A program made the translations under genes and the position numbers. From assembly GCA_963921245.4 (NCBI GenBank), contig CAWUEY030000001.1, positions 2,170,001-2,234,000 of the forward strand: DNA of 64,000 nt. The letters run 5' to 3'. The stretch is from JABJGO01 sp963921245. Lineage in GTDB: Bacteria > Pseudomonadota > Alphaproteobacteria > Rhodospirillales > Casp-alpha2. This document shows, piece after piece, positions 27,295 to 35,650 of the stretch. Each line of letters starts with the position of its first letter. Positions within the stretch are counted from its first letter, which is position 1. Under the pieces are notes generated by a model. The model was given only the letters and a program-made list of their open reading frames with translations, did no database searches and had not been told where the DNA came from.

Positions 27295-30200
27295 TTATTC
27301 CGCCGCCGGGTTCAAGTGATCCAGACAGCGATTGATCCACTCAGCCGTCAACTTCTCCTGAACACTGTTTTGGGACAGCCGCTCATGAAGACACCCAAAA
27401 TCCACCTTGTCCAGGGGCTGGTCCTGGTTAAAACAGGAGAACACCACCGTCTCTTCGCCGCTATCAGGATCGACATGGCGCTGAAGACATTGCGCACAGA
27501 TTTCCTTCATCATGCACTGCATGGGAGAATTGATAGAACCGATGGCAACATGATCCGGCTTCAGGAACGGTTTCAGGACCGTTGAGCGCGCTAGGCGAAC
27601 CGCGTTCATCATGCCGTCAGAGCCGATGGTGATGATCCTGTCAACATCTTCCAGAGCGATACCCACCGGGCCGAGGCGGCCTTTCGCATAAGCCGTCATG
27701 GCCTCAACGATAGTGCCGACAAAAGCCCGGTCCTGTGGGCGCGCGGGTTCCAGAGCGGGGTCACCATCCGTGCACCAGACCACCATATCGGCGGCGGCTT
27801 CGATATTTCTTTCGTGATAACGCTCGCCCGCCTTTTTGTAGCCGGCAAAATAGAGAACCCTTGAACCGGCAGCGCGCAAGGCCTGGCCAATGGAGAACAG
27901 AACAGCATTGCCGAGGCCGCCGCCCGCGAGCAGCACGGTTTCACCATTGGGAATCTCGCTCGGCGTACCCGTGGGGCCCATTAAGACAACCGGCTCGCCC
28001 GGTTTCAGATGTGTGCACAGGTTTGACGAGCCACCCATTTCAAGAACAATCACGGAAACCAGCCCCTGTTCACGATCAACCCAGGCCCCCGTCATGGCGA
28101 GGCCTTCCATGGCCAGCGTCGTGCCATCGACTTTCGGGGCCAAAGCCTCAAAGTTCTGCAAACGATAGAACTGACCGGGTTGAAAGCTGCGGGCCGCTCT
28201 CGGGGCTTTCACAATCACCTCGACAATCTCCGGCGTCAGCCGAATGACCGCGTGCACTGCAGGCCGCAGGCTCTGGTGCAAATGCTCGAAAAGCTGTCCG
28301 GCGGAAACGCCTGAGGGTGACCGCCGGCTCAGGGTTTCGGAGATAACCGGATACCCCTGTTTGGCGCTGGCCATGGCGCTCACCACATTGCCCTTGAAAG
28401 ACGGATGCAGATCGCCAAAGAAGCTCACGTCGATGGCACCATCATCAAGCGCCATCAACACATGGGGCTGATCCGGCTTGGCAGACGCTTGCGGGCGGGC
28501 GCGCGCGCCTTTCCTGTCAATCGCGCGGAAATACTTTCCATCCAACTGATAGACGCCGCCCCGTTCGCGCGCGAGAACGGTATTTGGTTGCGTACCGGCG
28601 GCCACCAGAATGGTTCTAGCCGGTAACGCGACTTCCTCGCCCGTTGCCGTAAGGGTGCCGTTCTCGTCTATACTCTGTTTGGCAAAACGGATGGTCTCCG
28701 CATGACCGAAGTCATCCACATCGATGGCGCTCGGTGCCAGAAGCTCAGCAAACCGGACACCTTCTTCCATGGCTTTCGCGACTTCCTCGTGGTTCAGGGT
28801 ATAGCCGGGCGAATCGATCATGCGGCGGCGATAGGCCAAAATTACACCGCCCCATTGGTTCAGAAGTTCCTGAATACGGGGCTCCCGCCCTTCATTTTTT
28901 GCCTGGGCCCGCTCGTCACGAAGGGCGCGGCCATGGGCCAAAAACTCGTCCGCAATGGCGACTTCCGCGCCCCGCCAGAGGGCGCGTGTTGCCGCCTCGC
29001 CATGTTCAGCACTCAGTATCTCATAGCGGCTCAAAAACTTTTCGACCTGGACGACATAATAGGCGAGAGACTCTGTGGCCGTATCCACGGCGGTCAAGCC
29101 GCCGCCAATGACCACCACCGGCAACCGGACCTGAAGGTTGGTAATGGAATCCGGTTTTGCGGCACCTGTAAGCTGTAGGCCCATGAGGAAATCGGATGCT
29201 TGCCGAACACCGGGGGCTAGGCCGTTTGGAATGTTTAATACCGTGGGTTTTCCCGCGCCGGCACAAAGTGCAACATGATCGAAACCCATGGCATAGGCCT
29301 CATCTTCTGCGATGCTGCCGCCGAATCGCGTGCCACCAAAAAGGGCAAATTGCGCGCGGCGTTCCAGCAACAAACGAATAATCTTGAGAAAATTCTTGTC
29401 CCAACGGACGGTTATTCCATACTCGGCAACGCCACCGAAGCCCGCCATGACGCGATCGTCTAGTTCTTCCCGGATCTCGCTGATATCAAAGATCGGCGCA
29501 AACGCAACCCGCTCACCCATTGCGGTAACGCCGGAGAACCTCGCGTCCAAAGGTTCGATTTTTGCCCCATCTATGGCGGCGACTGTATGGCCGTCGTTCA
29601 TCAGGTGATGGGCCAGGGTAAACCCGGCCGGGCCCATACCCACGACCAGCACCTTGTAGCCGCTGTCGCGTTTCGGCAGGGGGCGGCGAATATTCAACGG
29701 GTTCCAGCGGGTCAGCAGGCTGTATATCTCGAACCCCCAGGGCAGGTCCAGAACGTCATGCAGCGTGCGGGTCTCAGCCATGGGAATGTTGACGGGTTCC
29801 TGTTTCTGATAGATGCAGGCCTTCATGCAGTCATTACAGATGCGGTGACCGGTGGCGGCGATCATGGGGTTATCGACAATTGCGATGGCGAGCGCGGCGA
29901 CAAAATGGCCGTCGGTTTTCGCCTCATGCATCTCTGAAATTTTCTCTTCCAGCGGGCAACCGGCCAGCTCGACACCAAAATCACTTTTCCGAAACGCGCC
30001 TGTCCTCCGATCCGTCAGCCCCTTCGAGCACGAATCCTTGCCCTGGTTATGGCAGAAAATACAGTAATGGCCCTCGCTGAGGCAGGCTTTGAGATCGCCG
30101 CCGGGATCGGTCAATTTGAAGCCCGGACGCCGCCGCAGAAGAGCGGCGGGCATGACCTTTGCGCGGGCGCCATGGATGTGGGTCTCCTCCAGCGCCGGCA

Positions 30201-30843
30201 CGAGATTGGCGGCCTCGAGCTTGCGCGGGGCACGAAACAGCGTGCTGCGATTGTGACCATCGGTGTGAACCCGCCAGGCGGCGTATTGCGCCGCCACAGC
30301 CAGATCATCGGCGTATTGCGCCGCCACACTCAGATTATCGGCGTATTGCCCCGCCACAGCCAGATTATCGGCGTTGGCGTCCGCCGCGTCCATCCAGGCC
30401 AGCACATTTTCGGCAAAAGCCGCCTCACTGAAGGATGTTCCGAACCGCGCCGACAGCTTTTTCTCCAGGGCTTCACCGTCGAGGCTGATGGCCTCGTCCG
30501 GTTTGATTTTTTTTAGCGCAATACGCTGAACAAACAGCCGGCGGCACGCGAAAATAGGCGCAAGGGCATGGTGTTCGGCGGCCCGCGCACGGACGGCCGC
30601 GCCAATCCCAAACAATTGCGCGATGAAATCATCAACATGGGGGGCGAGTTTCAAAAGCAGGTCGGATTCCGCCAGACCCGCCCATTCATCGGGATGGGCC
30701 CGGGCCCGGGACAGGGCGTCGAGCAGAGCCGCATCGTGCTCCTGAAGGTGTTGCTGAAAATGCTCATCGAGCGTTTCGAGACCGTCCCGGTCATACAAAT
30801 CCTCGAAACCCAATCCAAATCCCAGGGCCAGATTATTCGCCAT
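27295..30843 (-). CDS. Single-chain NfnS/NfnL-like iron-sulfur flavoprotein
   Basis: A 1182-residue multidomain oxidoreductase. After an unassigned N-terminal region (1-250) come clustered cysteines (C254, C261, C264, C272, C296, C336, C339, C343) that could bind two [4Fe-4S] clusters. A GltD-type flavoprotein domain follows, with GMGPAG at 402-407 and a second Rossmann site VVIGGGLTAVDTA near 577. From about 860 there is a PyrK/DHODB-like FAD and NAD domain (PGQFYRLQN, LLAGGGLGNAVL) ending in C1110, C1116, C1119 and C1137 for a [2Fe-2S] cluster. NfnL and NfnS, subunits of the electron-bifurcating NADH-ferredoxin:NADP oxidoreductase, have this same content on separate chains. Function by fusion is inferred. 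Residues about 158-187 hold three 10-residue tandem repeats. Confidence 0.75.
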   Translation of the reverse strand: MANNLALGFGLGFEDLYDRDGLETLDEHFQQHLQEHDAALLDALSRARAHPDEWAGLAESDLLLKLAPHVDDFIAQLFGIGAAVRARAAEHHALAPIFACRRLFVQRIALKKIKPDEAISLDGEALEKKLSARFGTSFSEAAFAENVLAWMDAADANADNLAVAGQYADNLSVAAQYADDLAVAAQYAAWRVHTDGHNRSTLFRAPRKLEAANLVPALEETHIHGARAKVMPAALLRRRPGFKLTDPGGDLKACLSEGHYCIFCHNQGKDSCSKGLTDRRTGAFRKSDFGVELAGCPLEEKISEMHEAKTDGHFVAALAIAIVDNPMIAATGHRICNDCMKACIYQKQEPVNIPMAETRTLHDVLDLPWGFEIYSLLTRWNPLNIRRPLPKRDSGYKVLVVGMGPAGFTLAHHLMNDGHTVAAIDGAKIEPLDARFSGVTAMGERVAFAPIFDISEIREELDDRVMAGFGGVAEYGITVRWDKNFLKIIRLLLERRAQFALFGGTRFGGSIAEDEAYAMGFDHVALCAGAGKPTVLNIPNGLAPGVRQASDFLMGLQLTGAAKPDSITNLQVRLPVVVIGGGLTAVDTATESLAYYVVQVEKFLSRYEILSAEHGEAATRALWRGAEVAIADEFLAHGRALRDERAQAKNEGREPRIQELLNQWGGVILAYRRRMIDSPGYTLNHEEVAKAMEEGVRFAELLAPSAIDVDDFGHAETIRFAKQSIDENGTLTATGEEVALPARTILVAAGTQPNTVLARERGGVYQLDGKYFRAIDRKGARARPQASAKPDQPHVLMALDDGAIDVSFFGDLHPSFKGNVVSAMASAKQGYPVISETLSRRSPSGVSAGQLFEHLHQSLRPAVHAVIRLTPEIVEVIVKAPRAARSFQPGQFYRLQNFEALAPKVDGTTLAMEGLAMTGAWVDREQGLVSVIVLEMGGSSNLCTHLKPGEPVVLMGPTGTPSEIPNGETVLLAGGGLGNAVLFSIGQALRAAGSRVLYFAGYKKAGERYHERNIEAAADMVVWCTDGDPALEPARPQDRAFVGTIVEAMTAYAKGRLGPVGIALEDVDRIITIGSDGMMNAVRLARSTVLKPFLKPDHVAIGSINSPMQCMMKEICAQCLQRHVDPDSGEETVVFSCFNQDQPLDKVDFGCLHERLSQNSVQEKLTAEWINRCLDHLNPAAE
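30281..30370. repeat. 30-bp x 3 in-frame tandem repeat in the flavoprotein gene
   Basis: Three copies of a 30-bp unit beginning GCGTATTGCG lie at 30281-30310, 30311-30340 and 30341-30370, with three or fewer differences between neighbours and a partial fourth copy after. On the minus strand they encode ADNLAVAGQY-type decapeptides in frame. Confidence 0.95.
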
Positions 30844-30881
30844 TCATTTTCTCTTTTCAGGGGCGGGGGAGATACAGAAGG

Positions 30882-30983
30882 GCGGGAGAAACGGGTTAGA
30901 CACGGGAGTCCACAGGGTGGCTTCACCAGCCCAATTGTAATCGACGCGCGGGAGAAACGGGTTAGACACGGGAGTCCACAGGG
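30882..30983. repeat. 36-bp direct repeat, period 66 bp, upstream of the flavoprotein gene
   Basis: Identical 36-bp copies, each beginning GCGGGAGAAACGGG and ending GTCCACAGGG, lie at 30882-30917 and 30948-30983. The 66-bp period keeps a minus-strand frame of 70 codons (31056-30844) open. That frame repeats LWTPVSNPFLP and ends in a TGA directly abutting the flavoprotein ATG in the same frame. It may be duplicated regulatory DNA or a short upstream frame. Confidence 0.9.
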
Positions 30984-31150
30984 AAGCCGCTATGGCAGTA
31001 AAATACATGTTTCTGATGTCATTCTGTTTATTCGGCAACTTTGTTGAGAAAACCACCCGTCTGATATAGTTTTAACCGCAGGCGGATTCAAAGTAAAAGA
31101 CATCCGGCGCGAGGAAACGGCAACCCCCAACCCCGGGAACCAGGCATACA

Positions 31151-31576
31151 ATGAGTGTTGAAGGGTACGCAGGCGACATCACCCCGCTCGAAGCATGGAC
31201 GGTCCTGAACGATCAGCCAAACAGCATTCTGGTTGACGTGCGAACCGAAGCGGAGTGGGCATTTGTGGGATTTCCCGACCTTTCCGGGCTGGGCAAGAGC
31301 GTTTGTTTTGTTGAGTGGCTATCCTTTCCCGGCATGGAACCCAACCCTGATTTTGTGGCCGCCGTAAAAAAGGTTCAATCCGATCGACAGGGACCCGTCC
31401 TCCTGCTGTGCCGATCCGGTCAGCGCTCCATATCATCCGCGCGCGCGTTGACAGAGGCCGGGTTTTCCCGGTGTTTTAACGTCCTGGAAGGATTTGAAGG
31501 CGACAAGGACACCGACGGTCATCGCGGATCAATGGGTGGCTGGAAGGTTTCGGGGCTACCCTGGCAGCAGAAGTAA
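31151..31576 (+). CDS. Rhodanese-like domain protein
   Basis: A 141-residue single rhodanese domain with the active-site loop LLCRSGQRS carrying the catalytic Cys, and the usual opening AWTVLNDQPNSILVDVRTEAEW. Such proteins transfer sulfane sulfur or act as redox carriers; the partner is unknown. It is divergent from the flavoprotein gene, and a possible intrinsic terminator follows at 31662. Confidence 0.9.
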   Translation: MSVEGYAGDITPLEAWTVLNDQPNSILVDVRTEAEWAFVGFPDLSGLGKSVCFVEWLSFPGMEPNPDFVAAVKKVQSDRQGPVLLLCRSGQRSISSARALTEAGFSRCFNVLEGFEGDKDTDGHRGSMGGWKVSGLPWQQK

Positions 31577-31661
31577 CGCCCCCGCCCATGGCTCAATATC
31601 CGCCGCCTCATCCACCACGTTTTCTTTTGCAGCCTGATGGATCCGCACTTTCCGGGGGGTG

Positions 31662-31682
31662 ACGCGTTTTCAACGCGTTTTT
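31662..31682 (+). terminator. Possible intrinsic terminator after the rhodanese gene
   Basis: ACGCGTT (31662-31668) and AACGCGT (31672-31678) form a 7-bp hairpin with a TTC loop, followed by TTTT then A. The stem is short, so termination may be partial. The U run reads with the rhodanese gene. Confidence 0.5.
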
Positions 31683-31756
31683 AACGGTGGGGAAGTTTTT
31701 TTAGGAACAGAGGTCTCGCCAGACACTGTTTCGGGGGCTATATACATAGGGCCGGT

Positions 31757-31791
31757 GATATTATCCAGGGATATTATCCAGGGATATTATG
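31757..31791. repeat. 13-bp tandem repeat upstream of tldD
   Basis: GATATTATCCAGG occurs at 31757-31769 and 31770-31782, with a partial third copy GATATTATG after. The repeat lies within the tldD promoter/leader region and contains TATTAT motifs that could serve as duplicated -10 elements. Confidence 0.9.
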
Positions 31792-31833
31792 ACGGCGAGA
31801 GTATGACAGCATCTAATCACAGGAGGAACAGGG

Positions 31834-33267
31834 ATGAGCGGACTGGCAACCACGGATCAGCTGTTTTTTGAGAAAACGGATTTGGACCGCAACCGCACAG
31901 AAAATATTGTCAACGATGCCCTGAACGGCGCCGATGACGGCGAGCTGTTTTTGGAGTATCGGCAAAGCGAAAGCCTCACCTTTGATGACGGTCAGCTCAA
32001 AAACGCCAGTTACTATACCTCTCAAGGGTTCGGCTTGCGCGCCATATCCGGCGAAACCACGGGGTACGCCCATGCCTCCTCGCTGGACGAAGGGGCCCTG
32101 AAACGGGCGGCGGCAACGGTCAGGGCGGTTTCCAGCGGGCACGACGGCGCGGTGGACCTAGCGCCCGTTGGCACAAACCAATCCCTTTACGCCGATGTCA
32201 ACCCGCTGGATATGATGGATTTTGAAGCCAAGGTTGGCCTCCTCAAGGATATTGATGCTTACGCGAGAGACGCCGATGAGCGTGTGCGACAGGTAGGCGT
32301 CAATCTTTCCGGTGAGTGGCAGGCCGTACAGATCATTCGCTCCGGCGGTTCGCGTACAGGCGACATTCGCCCCCTGGTCCGGCTCTGGGTACAAGTGGTT
32401 CTTGAGCAGGACGGTAGGATGGAATCCGGCAGCTACGCAACCGGGGGCCGGACCGCCTATGAAGCCTACGTTGCGCCTTCATGCTGGCAACACGCCGTTC
32501 GCGAAGCGGTGAGACAGGCGTCGGTAAATTTAGACGCGGTGCCGGCGCCGGCCGGTGAAATTCCCGTGGTTCTCGGCCCGGGCGTGCCTGGCATTCTGCT
32601 GCATGAGGCCGTCGGGCACGGCCTAGAAGGCGATTTCAACCGCAAGGGCACGTCCGCCTTTGCCGGACTGATGGGCCAACAGGTCGCAGCCAAAGGCGTA
32701 ACGATTATCGACGACGGCACCCTCTTTGATCGCCGCGGCTCTCTCAGTATCGATGACGAGGGCACGCCCACCCAATCAACGACTTTGATTGAAGACGGCA
32801 TCCTGACAGGCTATCTGCACGATCGCATGAATGCGCGGTTGATGGCGACCCAATCCACCGGAAACGGACGGCGGCAAAGTTACGCCCATGCACCAATTCC
32901 CCGCATGACCAATACCATGATGATGGGGGGGGAAGACGATCCGGATGATATTCTGCGGAGCGTCAAATCCGGTATTTACGCGGCCTCGTTCGGCGACGGC
33001 CAGGTCGATATCACATCCGGCAAGTTCGTTTTCGCCTGTACGGAAGCCTACGAAATCAATGACGGTGCCGTAGGCCGCCCCCTGAAGGGTGCAACCCTGA
33101 TCGGCAATGGTCCTGACGTTCTCACCAAAGTCTCCCGTATCGGCAACAATATGGAACTGGACCCAGGGAGCGGTAGATGCGGAAAGGATGGTCAGTGGGT
33201 TCCTGTTGGCGTGGGTCAGCCAACCATCTTAGTCGATGAGCTCACGGTCGGGGGCACGGCGGTCTAG
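31834..33267 (+). CDS. tldD: TldD metalloprotease subunit
   Basis: A 477-residue protein with the zinc motif HEAVGH (HExxxH, in LLHEAVGHGLEGDFNRKG) that marks the catalytic TldD subunit. The C-terminal part SGKFVFACTEAYEI and the final ELTVGGTA are typical of the family. It acts with PmbA/TldE in the cytoplasm on small or unfolded peptides. A strong ribosome site AGGAGG lies upstream of ATG 31834. The partner pmbA is about 4.6 kb away on the other strand. Confidence 0.93.
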   Translation: MSGLATTDQLFFEKTDLDRNRTENIVNDALNGADDGELFLEYRQSESLTFDDGQLKNASYYTSQGFGLRAISGETTGYAHASSLDEGALKRAAATVRAVSSGHDGAVDLAPVGTNQSLYADVNPLDMMDFEAKVGLLKDIDAYARDADERVRQVGVNLSGEWQAVQIIRSGGSRTGDIRPLVRLWVQVVLEQDGRMESGSYATGGRTAYEAYVAPSCWQHAVREAVRQASVNLDAVPAPAGEIPVVLGPGVPGILLHEAVGHGLEGDFNRKGTSAFAGLMGQQVAAKGVTIIDDGTLFDRRGSLSIDDEGTPTQSTTLIEDGILTGYLHDRMNARLMATQSTGNGRRQSYAHAPIPRMTNTMMMGGEDDPDDILRSVKSGIYAASFGDGQVDITSGKFVFACTEAYEINDGAVGRPLKGATLIGNGPDVLTKVSRIGNNMELDPGSGRCGKDGQWVPVGVGQPTILVDELTVGGTAV

Positions 33268-33391
33268 CGATACACCTGCTGGCCCTACGGCCGGTTGACA
33301 ATTACCGGGGGCTGATGATAGCGACAACGGGATTAAGGTTTGCGGTGTCGCTTGTGTGGGTTTTCCTGGGGAAAACGCGGCTTGGGTCTGG

Positions 33392-33427
33392 CAGGTTTTG
33401 CCTAACCTGACTATGGTATGGTATAGT
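33392..33427 (+). promoter_or_regulatory. Promoter with flanking inverted repeat
   Basis: TTGCCT (33398-33403) and TATAGT (33422-33427) are 18 bp apart. The -35 is exactly framed by the inverted repeat CAGGTT/AACCTG (33392-33397, 33404-33409), a good operator candidate. A further hairpin GTTTTCC-TGG-GGAAAAC lies at 33360-33376. The rest of 33268-33477 shows nothing else. Confidence 0.5.
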
Positions 33428-33477
33428 TATTGCGGTGCAGAAAGTACATTTTGTTGTATTGGGCGGAGGCTCGGCAA

Positions 33478-33732
33478 ATGATGACCACCCCGAAGAGTCC
33501 AAACACACCACCAATGGACGGAACTATGCGCGGAGGCATGTTAGAGAAGGGATTCTGGCACGGCCTCATGATGGGTATGGGTGCCGTTGGATACCTTGGT
33601 CATACGCCTGCGCCCCCGCCTCGGTATCCCAAAAATGCATCACTCCAGGATTTGCAAATGATTGGTGGTGATATGTATAGCGGCTGGCGGGCGTTTAATG
33701 AAAAAGCGAAGAAACAAACAGCGGCCTCGTAA
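33478..33732 (+). CDS. Small hypothetical protein
   Basis: An 84-residue protein starting at ATG 33478 behind GGGCGGAGG. It is Met-, Gly- and Pro-rich in the N-terminal half (HGLMMGMGAVGYLGH could be a short amphipathic or membrane-associated segment) and more polar after. I do not recognise it. It overlaps the DUF2335 gene by 35 bp in another frame, so the two are likely translated together as a small unit behind the promoter at 33392-33427. Confidence 0.5.
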   Translation: MMTTPKSPNTPPMDGTMRGGMLEKGFWHGLMMGMGAVGYLGHTPAPPPRYPKNASLQDLQMIGGDMYSGWRAFNEKAKKQTAAS

Positions 33733-34174
33733 TGAAATGGCGAGCACCGAAAGGGCACCGGAAGAAGCGTCGCCTTCAATAACAACGATATCTCCCGAAG
33801 AACTTGAGGGACTGCCTGAGAGTACGAAGGTGGCTGTCGTGCAAGCGTCAATGTTTTCAGGGCCTCTGCCACCTCCAGCACTTTACGATGCATATGAGCA
33901 AGTCGTGGCGGGGTCAGCAGAGCGCATTTTGACGCTCGCTGAAAAAGAGCAAAGTCACCGACACGCATTTGACGGCAAGGCAATGGAGAAGCACTTCAAT
34001 GAAGTATCAAAAGGCCAATCCATTGGAAGTGTTATTGCTGTTTGTTGCATTGGAGCAGCATGTTTTTGTGCCTATATCGACCAGCCATGGGTAGCGACGG
34101 TTTTGGTTGGCACAACGGCTGTAAACCTGGTCACCGGATTCATCCGGGGCAGGTCAAGCCGGGACGATTCCTGA
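33698..34174 (+). CDS. DUF2335 family membrane protein
   Basis: A 158-residue protein. A basic N-terminus and a low-complexity stretch lead to the conserved SGPLPPPALYDAYEQVVAGSAERILTLAEKEQ segment (given here in part), then two hydrophobic segments near the C-terminus (SVIAVCCIGAACFCAYI; WVATVLVGTTAVNLVTGFI). This matches DUF2335, predicted membrane proteins of unknown function often found in accessory DNA. The start at ATG 33698 is inside the preceding gene. The pair sits between housekeeping genes and may be a small acquired cassette. Confidence 0.7.
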   Translation: MKKRRNKQRPRNEMASTERAPEEASPSITTISPEELEGLPESTKVAVVQASMFSGPLPPPALYDAYEQVVAGSAERILTLAEKEQSHRHAFDGKAMEKHFNEVSKGQSIGSVIAVCCIGAACFCAYIDQPWVATVLVGTTAVNLVTGFIRGRSSRDDS

Positions 34175-34216
34175 CGCCGCCGCCTTCTTAAGCCACTTGA
34201 TAAATGTCCACAGGCC

Positions 34217-35587
34217 CTAGTAGGCGTATTCCTGGAAAACCGGGGTAATGGCGCCGGCCCAGCGGCCGTTATAGGCGGCGAGCAGCTCCTCAGCCGGGGT
34301 CAGACCTGACTCTGCGATCTGGAACAACGGGCGCAGGAAATGGGTTTCATCCAGCCCGACAGGGTCGGTAACACCGCGCCGACACAACCCGCCATGGGCA
34401 ATGGTCAGAACCTCCAGCGCCAGATCACGTAGCGTGCCCCCCCGATGCGGCGTTGAAAGCGCCGTGCGCGGAACATTGTCGCGTAGATTGGCGTGCTCAT
34501 CCACCGAGAAGTCGGATATCAGATCATAGGCCTCGCTTCGCGCGTCATCGTCGTAGAGTAAGCCCGTCCAAAACGCCGGCAGGGCGCACAGTCTCGCCCA
34601 CGGGCCGCCATCGGCACCGCGCATTTCAATAAACTTTTTCAACCGGACTTCCGGGAAAACCGTACTCAGGTGGTTTTCCCAGTCGCCGATTGTCGGATAG
34701 TGCCCCTCAAACCCCTCAAGGGTACCGGCCAGATAATCACGGAAGCTCCTGCCGGAAACATCCAGGTAGTTACCATCCCGATAGATGAAGTACATGGGCA
34801 CGTCGAGGATGTAATCCGCGTAGCGTTCAAACCCGAAACCATCCTCGAACACGAAAGGCAAAATCCCGCACCGGTCCGGGTCTGTATCTGTCCAGATGTG
34901 GCTGCGAAAACTCAGGAACGCGCTCGGTTTGCCCTGGCGAAAGGGGGAATTGGCCCAGAGCGCCGTTGCCACAGGTTGCAGGGCGAGACCGATGCGGAAC
35001 ATTTCGACCATCATCTGTTCTGAACAGAAATCCAGATTGACTTGCACCGTGCAGGTGTTCTGCATCATCTCCAGGCCCAGCGTCCCTTTTGTCGGCATGT
35101 AGGCGCGCATGATCCTGTAGCGCCCCTTCGGCATCCAAGGAATTTCCGCTGTGCGTTCTTCAGGGCGATAACCGAGCCCCAGGAACACAATGCCGAGCTC
35201 GGCGGCCACCGCTTTTACCTGGCGCAAGTGCTCATGGACTTCACCACAGGTCTGATGGATGTTCTCAAGGGGCGCGCCGGAAAGTTCCAACTGTCCAGCC
35301 GGTTCGAGACTGATCGCACTGCCGTCATCTTTCTTCAGCCCAATAACAGTATCCCCTTCGAGGATCGGTTGCCAGCCGAACCGGGACATGCCCTCAAGCA
35401 GCGCCCTGATCCCCGCCGAACCTTCATAGTCGATGGGCGCCAGCCCATCGCGGCGATAGGCAAACTTCTCATGTTCCGTGCCAATCCGCCATTGCTCACG
35501 CGGCTTACAGCCGGCGGCCAGATAGTCAACCAGAATGGACTTGTCGCTCACAACCCGGTCTTTGCTGAATGCCTGAGAATCCGCCAT
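34217..35587 (-). CDS. gshA: Glutamate-cysteine ligase (GCS2 type)
   Basis: A 456-residue enzyme catalysing the first step of glutathione synthesis, joining Glu and Cys with ATP. It is of the plant/alphaproteobacterial type: GTEHEKFAYR near the N-terminus, MPKGRYRIMRAYMP and MQNTCTVQVNLDF in the core, and WANSPFRQGKPSAFLSFRSH. The ATG at 35587 gives the usual N-terminus. It lies directly downstream of rsmE on the same strand, a common alphaproteobacterial pairing. Confidence 0.95.
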   Translation of the reverse strand: MADSQAFSKDRVVSDKSILVDYLAAGCKPREQWRIGTEHEKFAYRRDGLAPIDYEGSAGIRALLEGMSRFGWQPILEGDTVIGLKKDDGSAISLEPAGQLELSGAPLENIHQTCGEVHEHLRQVKAVAAELGIVFLGLGYRPEERTAEIPWMPKGRYRIMRAYMPTKGTLGLEMMQNTCTVQVNLDFCSEQMMVEMFRIGLALQPVATALWANSPFRQGKPSAFLSFRSHIWTDTDPDRCGILPFVFEDGFGFERYADYILDVPMYFIYRDGNYLDVSGRSFRDYLAGTLEGFEGHYPTIGDWENHLSTVFPEVRLKKFIEMRGADGGPWARLCALPAFWTGLLYDDDARSEAYDLISDFSVDEHANLRDNVPRTALSTPHRGGTLRDLALEVLTIAHGGLCRRGVTDPVGLDETHFLRPLFQIAESGLTPAEELLAAYNGRWAGAITPVFQEYAY

Positions 35588-35650
35588 CTAAACCTCCACC
35601 CGGATCATTTTGCGGGCGCTGAACCGTGTGATCTGCGGGCGACGCGCCCT

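Noticed and set aside
30281..30370. CRISPR array
   Set aside because: The 30-bp units are directly adjacent without spacers and keep a reading frame; no cas gene is present.
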